Shown piece after piece: positions 7,599 through 14,603 of a stretch of DNA of 36,064 bases. A model generated the notes under the pieces. The model saw only the letters and a program-made list of their open reading frames with translations, was not told where the DNA came from and searched no databases. The DNA is taken from positions 1 through 36,064 of the forward strand of contig CALMSL010000137.1 in assembly GCA_937872445.1 (NCBI GenBank), written 5' to 3'. This DNA comes from an uncultured Microbacteriaceae bacterium (GTDB lineage: Bacteria > Actinomycetota > Actinomycetes > Actinomycetales > Microbacteriaceae). The position numbers and the translations under genes were made by a program. How positions within the stretch are numbered: the first letter of the stretch is position 1; the number at the start of each line of letters is the position of its first letter.

Positions 7599-7654
7599 AA
7601 GGCCTCCGTTTGTCGAAGTGGGTAACCACACTTAGTTCGACAAACGGAGGCCTT
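7599..7654. terminator. 19-bp-stem hairpin, probable terminator
   Basis: Perfect inverted repeat: arms 7599-7617 and 7636-7654 with an 18-nt loop that itself contains GTGG-GTAA-CCAC. A-rich sequence precedes and TTTGTG follows, so it could end transcription of the 6682-7554 operon, possibly in both directions. The rest of 7655-7880 shows nothing recognisable. Confidence 0.7.
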
Positions 7655-7881
7655 TGTGACTCACATTTAGTGCGCCCTTTGCGTCGTTTGGCCGTGCCCG
7701 TCTGGCCAGTCTCATCGTCGATGATGGATGGATGGTAACTTGGCTCGCCGAACGGTTTCATGTATTGCCGTCAGCAGCAGCGAAACGGGCTGCCGACACC
7801 GGGCGGGCTCACCGGTAGAGGAACCCTCAACGGGAAATCACTCGTCTTGTCGTCGAAGGCAGATGCCCCTGGTGACTGACC

Positions 7882-7912
7882 TTGACTTGGAGTGCACTCC
7901 AAGTTTTAGGCT
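7882..7912 (+). promoter_or_regulatory. MerR-type promoter with overstretched spacer
   Basis: TTGACT (7882-7887) and TAGGCT (7907-7912) are 19 bp apart. The spacer holds most of a perfect 20-bp palindrome, ACTTGGAGTG-CACTCCAAGT (7885-7904). A 19-20 bp spacer with a central dyad is the hallmark of MerR-family promoters, where the regulator untwists DNA to align the two boxes. The ATG at 7919 is 6 nt after the -10, so the mRNA is probably leaderless. Confidence 0.8.
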
Positions 7913-7918
7913 CACGGT

Positions 7919-8335
7919 ATGGCAATGAAAAACGCGCTCCCGCAGCAGGAGTCGAACCTGACAATCGCGGAGGTTTCAGAGCTCACCAAACTCTCGGCCG
8001 ACACCCTGCGCTACTACGAGAAGGCCGGCCTGATCGAGCGGGTGGGGCGAACGACCGGCAACCAGCGTCGCTACGCCTCCGCGGACCTGGCATGGCTGGC
8101 GTTCTTGCTTCGTCTCCGAGAAACCGGAATGTCCATCACCGACATGAAACGCTTCGCCCGACTCCGCGCGGCAGGAGATGCAACCATTCCCGACAGGATC
8201 ACTCTGCTGCGTGACCATGCCGAGGTGGTCGCCAGCCACATCAGCGCCCTCCAACAGAACGCACTCGCCCTGGGCGACAAGATCACTCACTACGAACAGC
8301 AGCTGAACTCACGGAAGAAAGTAGATCGACAATGA
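7919..8335 (+). CDS. MerR-family transcriptional regulator
   Basis: A 138-aa protein. The winged HTH (about residues 13-80) begins LTIAEVSELTKLSADTLRYY and continues with an EKAGLIERVGRTTGNQRRY wing, then a long dimerisation helix ending near 130. No cysteine cluster for metal binding is present, so it belongs with the small-molecule or redox-sensing members. The leaderless start at 7919 fits the promoter just upstream; M3 is an alternative. It overlaps the downstream decarboxylase-like gene by 4 nt. It probably autoregulates the operon through the 20-bp palindrome. The inducer is unknown. Confidence 0.9.
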   Translation: MAMKNALPQQESNLTIAEVSELTKLSADTLRYYEKAGLIERVGRTTGNQRRYASADLAWLAFLLRLRETGMSITDMKRFARLRAAGDATIPDRITLLRDHAEVVASHISALQQNALALGDKITHYEQQLNSRKKVDRQ

Positions 8336-8763
8336 GCATCGACAACGCCGCACCTAACTTGGCCCACTCCCGGGAGGAGTCCTTCGAGCGCGGGATGGAA
8401 GCCTTGACCGCAATCGACGGCGCCGGCGGCCAGAAAGTCATCGACTCCTTGGCCGACATCTCGCCTGAACTCGGGCATCAGGTCGTCGCCTGGGCTTTCG
8501 GGGAGATCTACGTGCGACCCGGCCTTGCCCCTCGCGACCGCCAACTTGTGACACTCGGCATGTTGACCGCTCTTGGCGGCTGCGAACCCCAGCTCGACGT
8601 ACACATTAACGCTGCCCTCAACGTCGGACTCACCACGGACGAGATCATCGAAGCGCTCCTGCACTCCGCGGTCTACTGCGGCATGCCCAAAGCCCTCAAT
8701 GCCACCTTCGTCGCCAAAAAGGTATTCAGCGAACGCGGCTTGCTCAAAGCCCAAGCCGCCTAG
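8332..8763 (+). CDS. Carboxymuconolactone decarboxylase-family protein
   Basis: A 143-aa protein of the AhpD/CMD fold. LAPRDRQLVTLGMLTALGGC, then DVHINAALNVGLTTDEIIEA and HSAVYCGMPKALNA match the CMD helical core and length. The AhpD-type CxxC redox pair is absent, so the PcaC-like side of the family is more likely than a peroxiredoxin reductase. Pairing with a MerR regulator is common for small CMD proteins, usually in stress or aromatic-compound operons. No other catabolic gene is nearby, so the substrate is unknown. Its ATG overlaps the merR stop. Confidence 0.85.
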   Translation: MSIDNAAPNLAHSREESFERGMEALTAIDGAGGQKVIDSLADISPELGHQVVAWAFGEIYVRPGLAPRDRQLVTLGMLTALGGCEPQLDVHINAALNVGLTTDEIIEALLHSAVYCGMPKALNATFVAKKVFSERGLLKAQAA

Positions 8764-8929
8764 CTTCTCCCGACTCGTCGTTGCCGGGGTGGGGGCAAAC
8801 GCGGCTCAGCTGTCCGTAAGCCGAACCCTCGACGGGCGATTGTTGCACCGCGCTAGTTCGCGCATGGCGCCCGTCAGCTGTGGCTTGCCGTGACCGTTTG
8901 CGACCGGCCATTGAGGCGAGTTCATCGGA

Positions 8930-9568
8930 CTACACCCGACCGCGCCATGGTAGGGAGACCGCGACAACTGCCAGTAGTAAGGCGGGAAGGTAGAACCAGC
9001 CGAGGGTCGCGGAAGCGACTACTGCGAACACTCCTAGCAGCGCGGTGCTGGCGATCGACACAGCGCGCCATCCGCGTTTGCGGGCGATAAGAGGCATTAT
9101 GGCGAGCAGCAGCGGAATCGTCATCGGGATCAGCACGATCGGTGAGTTGCTCTGCAGCAGAGTGGTCGCCACGATGATGTGGTCGCCTGAGTCGAGTTGA
9201 GTGTCACTGATACCGGCCGGTAGCAGCAGCGCCGCGAGCGTCGCGGCGACTACCAATGCGAGTACCCCGATCTGGAGCCCGCGCGGCACAGTCAAGTACT
9301 TAGGATGGGCGGTGCGACCAGTACGTTCCTCATAATCATCTAGTGCCTGTTGGGCAACTTCTTCGGGAGTTCCGAGTGAGCCGAGCACATCGTCGGTGCG
9401 GTCGGGATCGTCGCTGGCTGCACCGAGTCCCTCGCGGATGTGCGCTTCGATTCCGGCAATGACCTCACGCTGGTCCCTTTGAGGGAGCGCCCAGAGGTTG
9501 CCGCGCAGTCTGCGGAGATAAAACTGTGCCAGTCCAGGCAGCACGGTGACTCGATCTGTTGTGTTCAT
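8930..9568 (-). CDS. HAAS-like domain membrane protein of a PadR operon
   Basis: A 212-aa protein. The soluble N-terminal part (about residues 1-85) carries FYLRRLRGNLWALPQRDQRE, then IEAHIREGL and LGTPEEVAQQAL, the pattern of the HAAS/DUF1700 helical domain often encoded beside PadR regulators. It is followed by four membrane spans (about 98-118, 130-155, 163-183, 186-205). Start ATG 9568 has GGAG at the right spacing and overlaps the padR stop by 4 nt. Probably a membrane signalling or small transport protein controlled by the PadR; the ligand is unknown. Confidence 0.75.
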   Translation of the reverse strand: MNTTDRVTVLPGLAQFYLRRLRGNLWALPQRDQREVIAGIEAHIREGLGAASDDPDRTDDVLGSLGTPEEVAQQALDDYEERTGRTAHPKYLTVPRGLQIGVLALVVAATLAALLLPAGISDTQLDSGDHIIVATTLLQSNSPIVLIPMTIPLLLAIMPLIARKRGWRAVSIASTALLGVFAVVASATLGWFYLPALLLAVVAVSLPWRGRV

Positions 9569-9903
9569 GGTTTCTCCTTGACGATGCTACTCACGCTGGC
9601 ACTGAACGGCTCCCACACGGTGGTGAAGCGGCGTACGCTCTCTCGTCCGACATCGGTAATGGCGTAATACTTCCGGGCTCGCCCCACGTCCGACTCATCC
9701 CAGCGAGTCGTAACCTGTCCCGACTGCCGCAGCCGGGACAATAACGGGTAGACAGTGCCCTCTCCAGCGAGCAGGCCAAGTTCGCTCATCGTGCGTGCGA
9801 TGTCCCAGCCGTAGGCCTCTCCATTCCGAAGCAGAGCCAGTAGGCAGAACTCAAGCGTCCCTTTGCGCAGGTTCGCCAGGGTCCTTTCTTCGGATGACGT
9901 CAT
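9565..9903 (-). CDS. PadR-family transcriptional regulator
   Basis: A 112-aa winged-helix protein. LRKGTLEFCLLALLRNGEAY, GWDIARTMSEL, then GTVYPLLSRLRQSGQV and ARKYYAITDVGRE are diagnostic of PadR. PadR proteins are dimeric repressors. The start at 9903 is the ATG directly before TSSEER; an upstream in-frame ATG at 9912 is possible. It is first in a two-gene operon with the HAAS-like membrane protein. A 19-bp dyad at 10009-10027 in the divergent region is a likely operator, which would also place the secreted-protein operon at 10146 under its control. Confidence 0.9.
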   Translation of the reverse strand: MTSSEERTLANLRKGTLEFCLLALLRNGEAYGWDIARTMSELGLLAGEGTVYPLLSRLRQSGQVTTRWDESDVGRARKYYAITDVGRESVRRFTTVWEPFSASVSSIVKEKP

Positions 9904-10008
9904 GCATAACATGATATCAACTAATGCAAGGTACAAAAGACACTCGAGACGGCGTTTCGCGGAACCAAATTGAGAAACCAAGAGAGCCGCATTCCCAAAA
10001 TCACTTAA

Positions 10009-10027
10009 TACCTTGTATCGCAAGGTA
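10009..10027. promoter_or_regulatory. Candidate PadR operator
   Basis: TACCTTG-TATCG-CAAGGTA is a perfect 7-bp dyad with a 5-bp spacer between the padR gene and the divergent secreted-protein operon. The half-site CAAGGTA recurs at 9927-9933, just upstream of padR. PadR operators are typically dyads of this size. Binding by this PadR is inferred. Confidence 0.5.
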
Positions 10028-10145
10028 AGAAGGTGTAGCGTCACGGTCGAGGTGACGATATTTTACGATTGGGAAAAGCTGCGATCGGGGGATGCCACCG
10101 TAGTCACCTCATTGACACCCTCTGACGGAGCGTTGGAAGTATGTC

Positions 10146-10964
10146 ATGAAACACACTCGATTGCCGCTGATTGCGGCGCAACTAGGTGTCGCCGCGTTGA
10201 TCGCCTCGATCGGGATCGCCGCCCCCGCCTACGCCGACTCTGAGACGTCGCAACTCGTGGCGAATCCTACGACCTACATCGATCACAGTGGCGTGGTCCA
10301 CTACCAGTTTGATCCGGTGGAGTTGCCGGGTGCGATCGTTCGGGTCGACGCAGGCACAAGCACGGATGGATCGTGCCAGTTCACTGGTACGGGTTCAGGA
10401 TCAGCGAAGGACGCGCCGACCATCGAGGTAGGTTCGGAACTCACCTTCGATCCGGCAACCTGCACACGCCAGATCGCGGTCGGCAAGTATGAGCTGAGCA
10501 ATGCCCCGGCTTCTGTGTTGGCAACGCTCAACATCCCGAAGGGGATGATCACCGACAGCGTAATCGACACCGCGGCATCCGCCCAAGCTGCCCTATCGAA
10601 CTGGTACGGAATGATGAACGCACGAGTTCAAGATCCGATCGGCATCCACGTCTCGGAGACCGAGGCGGAGCACACCTGGAACAGCGGTGGAGTCGTCTCT
10701 CATCACAACAGATGGGGCTGGTACTCGCCAACAGGTTGGAGTCGCACTTCGTCATCGACCCTGAACACGTCAATAGCCACGAACACCCGCGGCACGTTCC
10801 AGAACATTATCTTCTGCAACCCATTCGCCGCGACCTACACCAATCACAGTCGCACCGAGTTCCGAGGCTACACCTCGGGTCTGTGGGACTGGGGTTACAC
10901 AATGAGCAAGTCCGGGGACTGTGCCGAGTTGCTCAGCTACCACTACTCGGTAATCGCACCATGA
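10146..10964 (+). CDS. Secreted protein of unknown function (first of a trio)
   Basis: A 272-aa protein with a clear signal peptide (KHTRLPL, hydrophobic core, cleavage after AYA near residue 30). The mature part has a beta-rich N-terminal region (about 35-150) with two Cys, and a C-terminal region (about 170-272) rich in Trp/His/Tyr (SHHNRWGWYSPTGWSRTSSS, then GYTSGLWDWGYTM) with two more Cys. GGAAG lies 8 nt before the ATG. Its stop overlaps the start of the next secreted gene (ATGA), so both are made together. No enzyme motif is seen. The composition resembles the other exported proteins of this region, without clear alignment. Confidence 0.7.
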   Translation: MKHTRLPLIAAQLGVAALIASIGIAAPAYADSETSQLVANPTTYIDHSGVVHYQFDPVELPGAIVRVDAGTSTDGSCQFTGTGSGSAKDAPTIEVGSELTFDPATCTRQIAVGKYELSNAPASVLATLNIPKGMITDSVIDTAASAQAALSNWYGMMNARVQDPIGIHVSETEAEHTWNSGGVVSHHNRWGWYSPTGWSRTSSSTLNTSIATNTRGTFQNIIFCNPFAATYTNHSRTEFRGYTSGLWDWGYTMSKSGDCAELLSYHYSVIAP

Positions 10965-11593
10965 GTGCGACGGGAATCGGCGCCGCACGGCGAAGCGGTC
11001 GGCGTATTTTGTCAGCAATCGTAGGTCTCGCCGCTCTTGCCCTCGGAATATTCGCTTTCGGACCATCACCGTCTCAAGCGGCCACGCCACTCACGACGAA
11101 GGCGACTTTGATTGTCACAGGGTTCGATGCGAGTGTTGCAGAGGCGAACGGATACAGGGTCGTAACTTCTTCCGACGGCACCGCAACCGTCGTGCCCTCT
11201 ACGAACAAACCCAACGACTTGTCAAACGGCGTGCCGATTCCGGCAGGACTAACACGGGCAAAGTCTGGTGGCAGTGTACAACCGAACAACACTGGGTACG
11301 GCGAATGTGGCACGTCCTGGCTCTACTTCACGAGCTCGACCCAGTACCGCACCGGGTTTTCGATCAACGGGTCCTACGGCAACGCGGTTTGGCGAACTTG
11401 GCAGGTCAGCAAAACCTCAACTGCCGGAAGTGCCGGAGACGGATTCAACTCGATCATGAACGCGTCTAGTTGGCAGGAATATCGAGCCTTCGGGCTCGGT
11501 GGCACCAATCGCCGCGCGCAGGTTTCTGACGGTTGGGTGCTCACTGCGTTCGGATTTACTTGCTCAACTATCAAACCCTGGGACACTTGGTGA
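10961..11593 (+). CDS. Secreted protein of unknown function (second of a trio)
   Basis: A 210-aa protein. An Arg-rich N-terminus (ARRSGRR), a hydrophobic core and a cleavage site after SQA near residue 40 form a signal peptide. The mature domain from about residue 110 (GYGECGTSWLYFTSSTQYRT) has two cysteines and many aromatics and ends in WDTW. ATG 10961 overlaps the previous stop, which fixes the start; the longer open frame is an artefact of reading through the first gene. A hairpin follows at 11619, then the 81-aa membrane protein. The C-terminal Trp is shared with the 6682-7377 protein, perhaps by chance. Confidence 0.7.
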   Translation: MSATGIGAARRSGRRILSAIVGLAALALGIFAFGPSPSQAATPLTTKATLIVTGFDASVAEANGYRVVTSSDGTATVVPSTNKPNDLSNGVPIPAGLTRAKSGGSVQPNNTGYGECGTSWLYFTSSTQYRTGFSINGSYGNAVWRTWQVSKTSTAGSAGDGFNSIMNASSWQEYRAFGLGGTNRRAQVSDGWVLTAFGFTCSTIKPWDTW

Positions 11594-11618
11594 CTCGTAG
11601 GTAGGCGACGAAGGCGTG

Positions 11619-11652
11619 GTCGATCAGACGCCATTGGTGGCTTCTGATCGAC
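11619..11652. terminator. 10-bp-stem hairpin after the secreted pair
   Basis: GTCGATCAGA (11619-11628) and TCTGATCGAC (11643-11652) form a perfect stem 26 nt after the stop codon. There is no T tract, so this is either a weak terminator or an RNA-stability element. Confidence 0.45.
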
Positions 11653-11749
11653 TGCACCAGTTCGCGGCGACGTTCAGCTTCCACGTTCAACTGGCTAGTA
11701 AGAAACCAGATGCGTGCGCACCGTATGAGCCTCAAACATCGGAGGATCA

Positions 11750-11995
11750 GTGCAGAAAACACTACTCATCATTGCAACGTGGGCAGTCACCGTGGCCATC
11801 TCTGTGCTTGGGGTCAATGCCGGGGCAACGATCTGGTTCTATATGGAGCCAGCGATGGGGTCAATAGATGAGCCAGCCAGCTATTCTGTTGCTGTTTACT
11901 CTGGGTTGGTGGCACTAGCTCTGAGCATCGTCGTGAGTATTGGAATATCCATTCACCTGCTGCGGTGTAAAAAGGTAGTCGTCGCGCACCAGTGA
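11750..11995 (+). CDS. Two-TM small membrane protein, paralogue of 17193-17459
   Basis: An 81-aa protein with two membrane spans (about residues 5-28 and 47-70) and a short basic tail. GTG start with GGAGG 4 nt before it. It aligns over its whole length with the protein at 17193-17459, sharing KTLLIIATWAV and GVNAGATIWFY. It follows the two secreted genes after about 155 bp containing a hairpin, so it may be a third member of that unit or separately expressed. Function unknown; an anchor, chaperone or immunity role is only a hypothesis. Confidence 0.65.
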   Translation: MQKTLLIIATWAVTVAISVLGVNAGATIWFYMEPAMGSIDEPASYSVAVYSGLVALALSIVVSIGISIHLLRCKKVVVAHQ

Positions 11996-12314
11996 TCTTG
12001 CGTTCACCGTCCGGCGGTGCGCTCAAAATGTGGCTTATGTCTCTACTGACAGGCGACGACTCCTCCCGCACGGGTTCGCGCTTGTTCTCGGTGCACCGTC
12101 CGCGACCGTGAACGTACCGCGCTACACCCGAGTGTTGACGATCACCGGACGCCACTTCAAGACCTTGCGGAAGCACTGCCAAGACCATATGTCGCCGAAA
12201 TGCGGTGCCCGCAGGGGAACCACTTACGGGACGCTCATGTTTCAGGAAGCGGATCGACTTATGGCAAGGCGCGGCACTAAGTGCGGTCATCTGATGATGT
12301 TTGTCCGTTTCGGT
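11996..12314. other. Gene-free interval, possibly an old transposon end
   Basis: No convincing gene. Between about 12185 and 12295 there are spaced (C/T)(A/T)TA(A/T)GT-like segments (CATATGTCG, CTTACGGG, CTTATGGC, ACTAAGTGC) about 25-30 bp apart, reminiscent of multi-repeat IS termini. A frame without a start reads PRPYVAEMRCPQGNHLRDAH. I regard it as probable mobile-element debris of unknown family. Confidence 0.25.
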
Positions 12315-13298
12315 TCACCCGGGGCTGTGCGTCGAGGATGTAACTGAGGCGACCTTCTGGATACGGACTCGAAGCCCGAGCAGCCGCAGCGAAATGAGGC
12401 AACCTGCCAATGTCATCCCGATCAACACGGCTATCCCGAAAACATCCTCAAACGCCCTTCTTCCCATAGTGCTCAACGCCACCGCTGCAAAAGGCAAGCC
12501 CAAGATTAGGACACTCGCCGCCCACGCCCGCTGGCCAAATAACCGCAGCAATATTGAGGCCGCGACGACGACCACCGGCGACCAGGCGAGTACCGGCAAG
12601 GAGAGTACCGTCCAATTCTCCATCCATGCCGGGTTCTGAAATAGACGATCGTTCGTCAGCTGCGGCAGGAGTAGCACAATTAATGGCGGCACGAACCAAC
12701 AAAGCAACCACCGAACCCCCTTCCGACCGGCCGCTGGGTTTCCGGCCACCACGAGCACAGCAAGCATTATCAGCAGACCGTAGAACGTCCATGTGGGCCG
12801 CAAGAACATGCCGCTTGCGTCTGCGAACACTCGTGTACCGATCGCCAATGGGATTGTCAACGCGATGATCCACCGGCCGGCCACAGTGAAGCCGGCTAAG
12901 GACACCAGCAGGGCCGCGAGCCACGCGAAGTACAGGAGGATGGCGGGAGAAGCGAAGGGACCGAACGACACCACGTCGACACCAAACATCGATTCCGCGC
13001 GGAGTGGGTTCGACTCCAATTGCATGATTGCGGTGAGCGAGATGGCAGATCCGAGCGCAAGAGCTGCCGTTGACGTTCGATCGCGTACCGCCGGTGAGAC
13101 CATCGCAGGAAGCATTCGCATCCTGGTGGACAGGCCATGGGCGGCAAGATTCACCATTTCAGAGATCCGGGGTCGGGTGCGGTGTTCGGCGTCCGCAACA
13201 TCCATCAGTGTCCCCACCACGACTTCCTCGTTCGTAGCCCGCCACCATGCCGGATACCACAGTAGGGCCCGTCGGTACTGCCGCGTAAGTGTGCTCAC
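12315..13298 (-). CDS. Multi-pass membrane protein of a PadR operon
   Basis: A 327-aa protein. A soluble N-terminal segment (about residues 1-90, LTRQYRRALLWYPAWWR, then SEMVNLAAHGLSTR) is followed by roughly seven to eight hydrophobic spans to the C-terminus. The first part resembles HAAS-like helical domains encoded next to PadR regulators. GTG 13298 overlaps the padR stop, which fixes the start. No ATPase partner or transporter motif is present. It is probably the membrane output of the PadR module; the ligand is unknown. Upstream padR is at 13295-13630. Confidence 0.7.
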   Translation of the reverse strand: MSTLTRQYRRALLWYPAWWRATNEEVVVGTLMDVADAEHRTRPRISEMVNLAAHGLSTRMRMLPAMVSPAVRDRTSTAALALGSAISLTAIMQLESNPLRAESMFGVDVVSFGPFASPAILLYFAWLAALLVSLAGFTVAGRWIIALTIPLAIGTRVFADASGMFLRPTWTFYGLLIMLAVLVVAGNPAAGRKGVRWLLCWFVPPLIVLLLPQLTNDRLFQNPAWMENWTVLSLPVLAWSPVVVVAASILLRLFGQRAWAASVLILGLPFAAVALSTMGRRAFEDVFGIAVLIGMTLAGCLISLRLLGLRVRIQKVASVTSSTHSPG

Positions 13299-13630
13299 AG
13301 TGCGAACCCCTCACGGTATCGACCTAATAACGCGGTAGCCCTCGCCGCGCGATCCGTGAGACGCGCCGATTCAGTTTCAAGAGCAGCGGCACCTTGGCTG
13401 GTGATCGTGAAATATCGGCGATGCCGCCCGGCGACCACCTCCGTCCCGGACTCCTCCACCCAGCCCTGACGGGCGAGCCGCTCAAGCGAACCGTACAGCG
13501 TGCCCACTTGCAACGTCAGTCTCCCTTCGGACAGTGTGCCCACCTCGGATATCAGGGCATATCCGTGCTTTCGGCCACCCAGTAACGCCGTCAGGACGAA
13601 GAATGTGGGCTCGCGCATCTCGTTACTCAT
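13295..13630 (-). CDS. PadR-family transcriptional regulator
   Basis: A 111-aa winged-helix protein with PadR landmarks: EPTFFVLTALLGGRKHGYAL, then TLYGSLERLARQGWVEE and GRHRRYFTITSQGAAAL, and a C-terminal dimerisation helix. It is a typical repressor of the following membrane gene, to which it is coupled by a 4-nt overlap. Starts at 13630 or at the internal ATG three codons later. A weak ATACT-N11-AGTAT dyad just upstream (13640-13660) is a possible autoregulatory site. Confidence 0.9.
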   Translation of the reverse strand: MSNEMREPTFFVLTALLGGRKHGYALISEVGTLSEGRLTLQVGTLYGSLERLARQGWVEESGTEVVAGRHRRYFTITSQGAAALETESARLTDRAARATALLGRYREGFAL

Positions 13631-13639
13631 GACGTGAGG

Positions 13640-13660
13640 ATACTACGGCAACTGAAGTAT
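13640..13660. promoter_or_regulatory. Candidate operator upstream of the second padR
   Basis: ATACT and AGTAT form a 5-bp dyad with an 11-bp spacer, 10 nt before the padR start. The size and position suit a PadR site, but such a short dyad could be chance. Confidence 0.3.
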
Positions 13661-13665
13661 GTGGC

Positions 13666-13854
13666 ATGCTCTACCGCGTGTCGTGGCAACCCCAGACCGG
13701 CATCCGATGGCAAGCCCACGTGGGCACCACTGGCCAGGATACGAAGTCACGGCAGCACTTCGCGCAGCATCAGGATGGCAGGCTCGAGTTCGTTGGCCTA
13801 TGTCGGCTGAGCGTCACTTCTCCGCGGTGGGGCGGGTCTGGCCATCCCCGCTAA
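13666..13854 (+). CDS. Doubtful 62-aa ORF divergent from padR
   Basis: It encodes MLYRVSWQPQTGIRWQAH and more, starting 36 nt from the padR start. The first 45 residues look protein-like. The tail overlaps the convergent lipoprotein gene and looks like random reading. No clear ribosome binding site is present. It could be the 5' fragment of a lost gene. No function proposed. Confidence 0.2.
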   Translation: MLYRVSWQPQTGIRWQAHVGTTGQDTKSRQHFAQHQDGRLEFVGLCRLSVTSPRWGGSGHPR

Positions 13855-14410
13855 TCGTCAATGCAACGGCAGCTTGACCGGCCCTAGTGACGGTAAGTGA
13901 GAAGCAGCGCGTTGGGTCTTGGACCAGCAGACCACCATAGAAACTGGTGGGCGCCTCCGCGCAACCATGGGCAACAACCTTTGAACTGGTCCATCCTCTC
14001 CTAGCGGCAACTGATTCGTCGGCACCAGTCCAAGCGTCCGCGCTGGTCCAGACCAAATACTGCCTACCGTCGTCCGGCACCTCAAGGGTGACCACCTGCG
14101 AGCCTGCGGAGAGAAATAGAGGTGCCTTTCGGAAACTCCATTCCTTCGTAGGCGCCCAGATACCGACGTCCATGGCTTTGGGAAGAGTCGAGATCGTGTC
14201 TCGAAGTGCACTACCCACTCCCTCCGTCAGGAGAAGCGACGGCACTATGGAGCCGGAATTTGCGAATCCATCCGCGCACTGTAGCTGAACACTCGAGGCG
14301 ATGGTCGGCGTGGCGGAGGGTTCGGGCTTGCTCACTTGTGCCGTGCATGCGGTCACCGAAATGAGAATTCCGATCACAAAAACCGGTACCGACGCCCGCC
14401 AGAGCTTCAT
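13814..14410 (-). CDS. Putative lipoprotein
   Basis: A 198-aa protein with a lipoprotein signal peptide: a Lys/Arg start (MKLWRA), a hydrophobic core and the lipobox VTAC with the modified Cys at about residue 22, followed by a Ser/Pro linker. The mature domain holds three further Cys (near LQCADGF, AHGCAEAP and TRCFSL) and Trp-rich segments. It should be anchored on the outer face of the membrane. Start ATG 14410 begins the signal; an in-frame TTG lies 12 nt upstream. No family recognised. Monocistronic, convergent with its left neighbour. Confidence 0.65.
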   Translation of the reverse strand: MKLWRASVPVFVIGILISVTACTAQVSKPEPSATPTIASSVQLQCADGFANSGSIVPSLLLTEGVGSALRDTISTLPKAMDVGIWAPTKEWSFRKAPLFLSAGSQVVTLEVPDDGRQYLVWTSADAWTGADESVAARRGWTSSKVVAHGCAEAPTSFYGGLLVQDPTRCFSLTVTRAGQAAVALTISGDGQTRPTAEK

Positions 14411-14603
14411 CTTTGAAGTCAATCATGATCTAATGCAGGCCGACAATGATCCGACAGCAATTTCATCCTTACATCGGAGGTTCACCTGACGCCATTTCGC
14501 ATGGTCGTGAGAGCAGGCTCGACTCGAGGCCACTTTCGACCAAGAAGGGTGCACGCAAGCGGGACGGTAGGTGCGACAAGTCCAGTTTTCAGTACGGGAT
14601 CGG

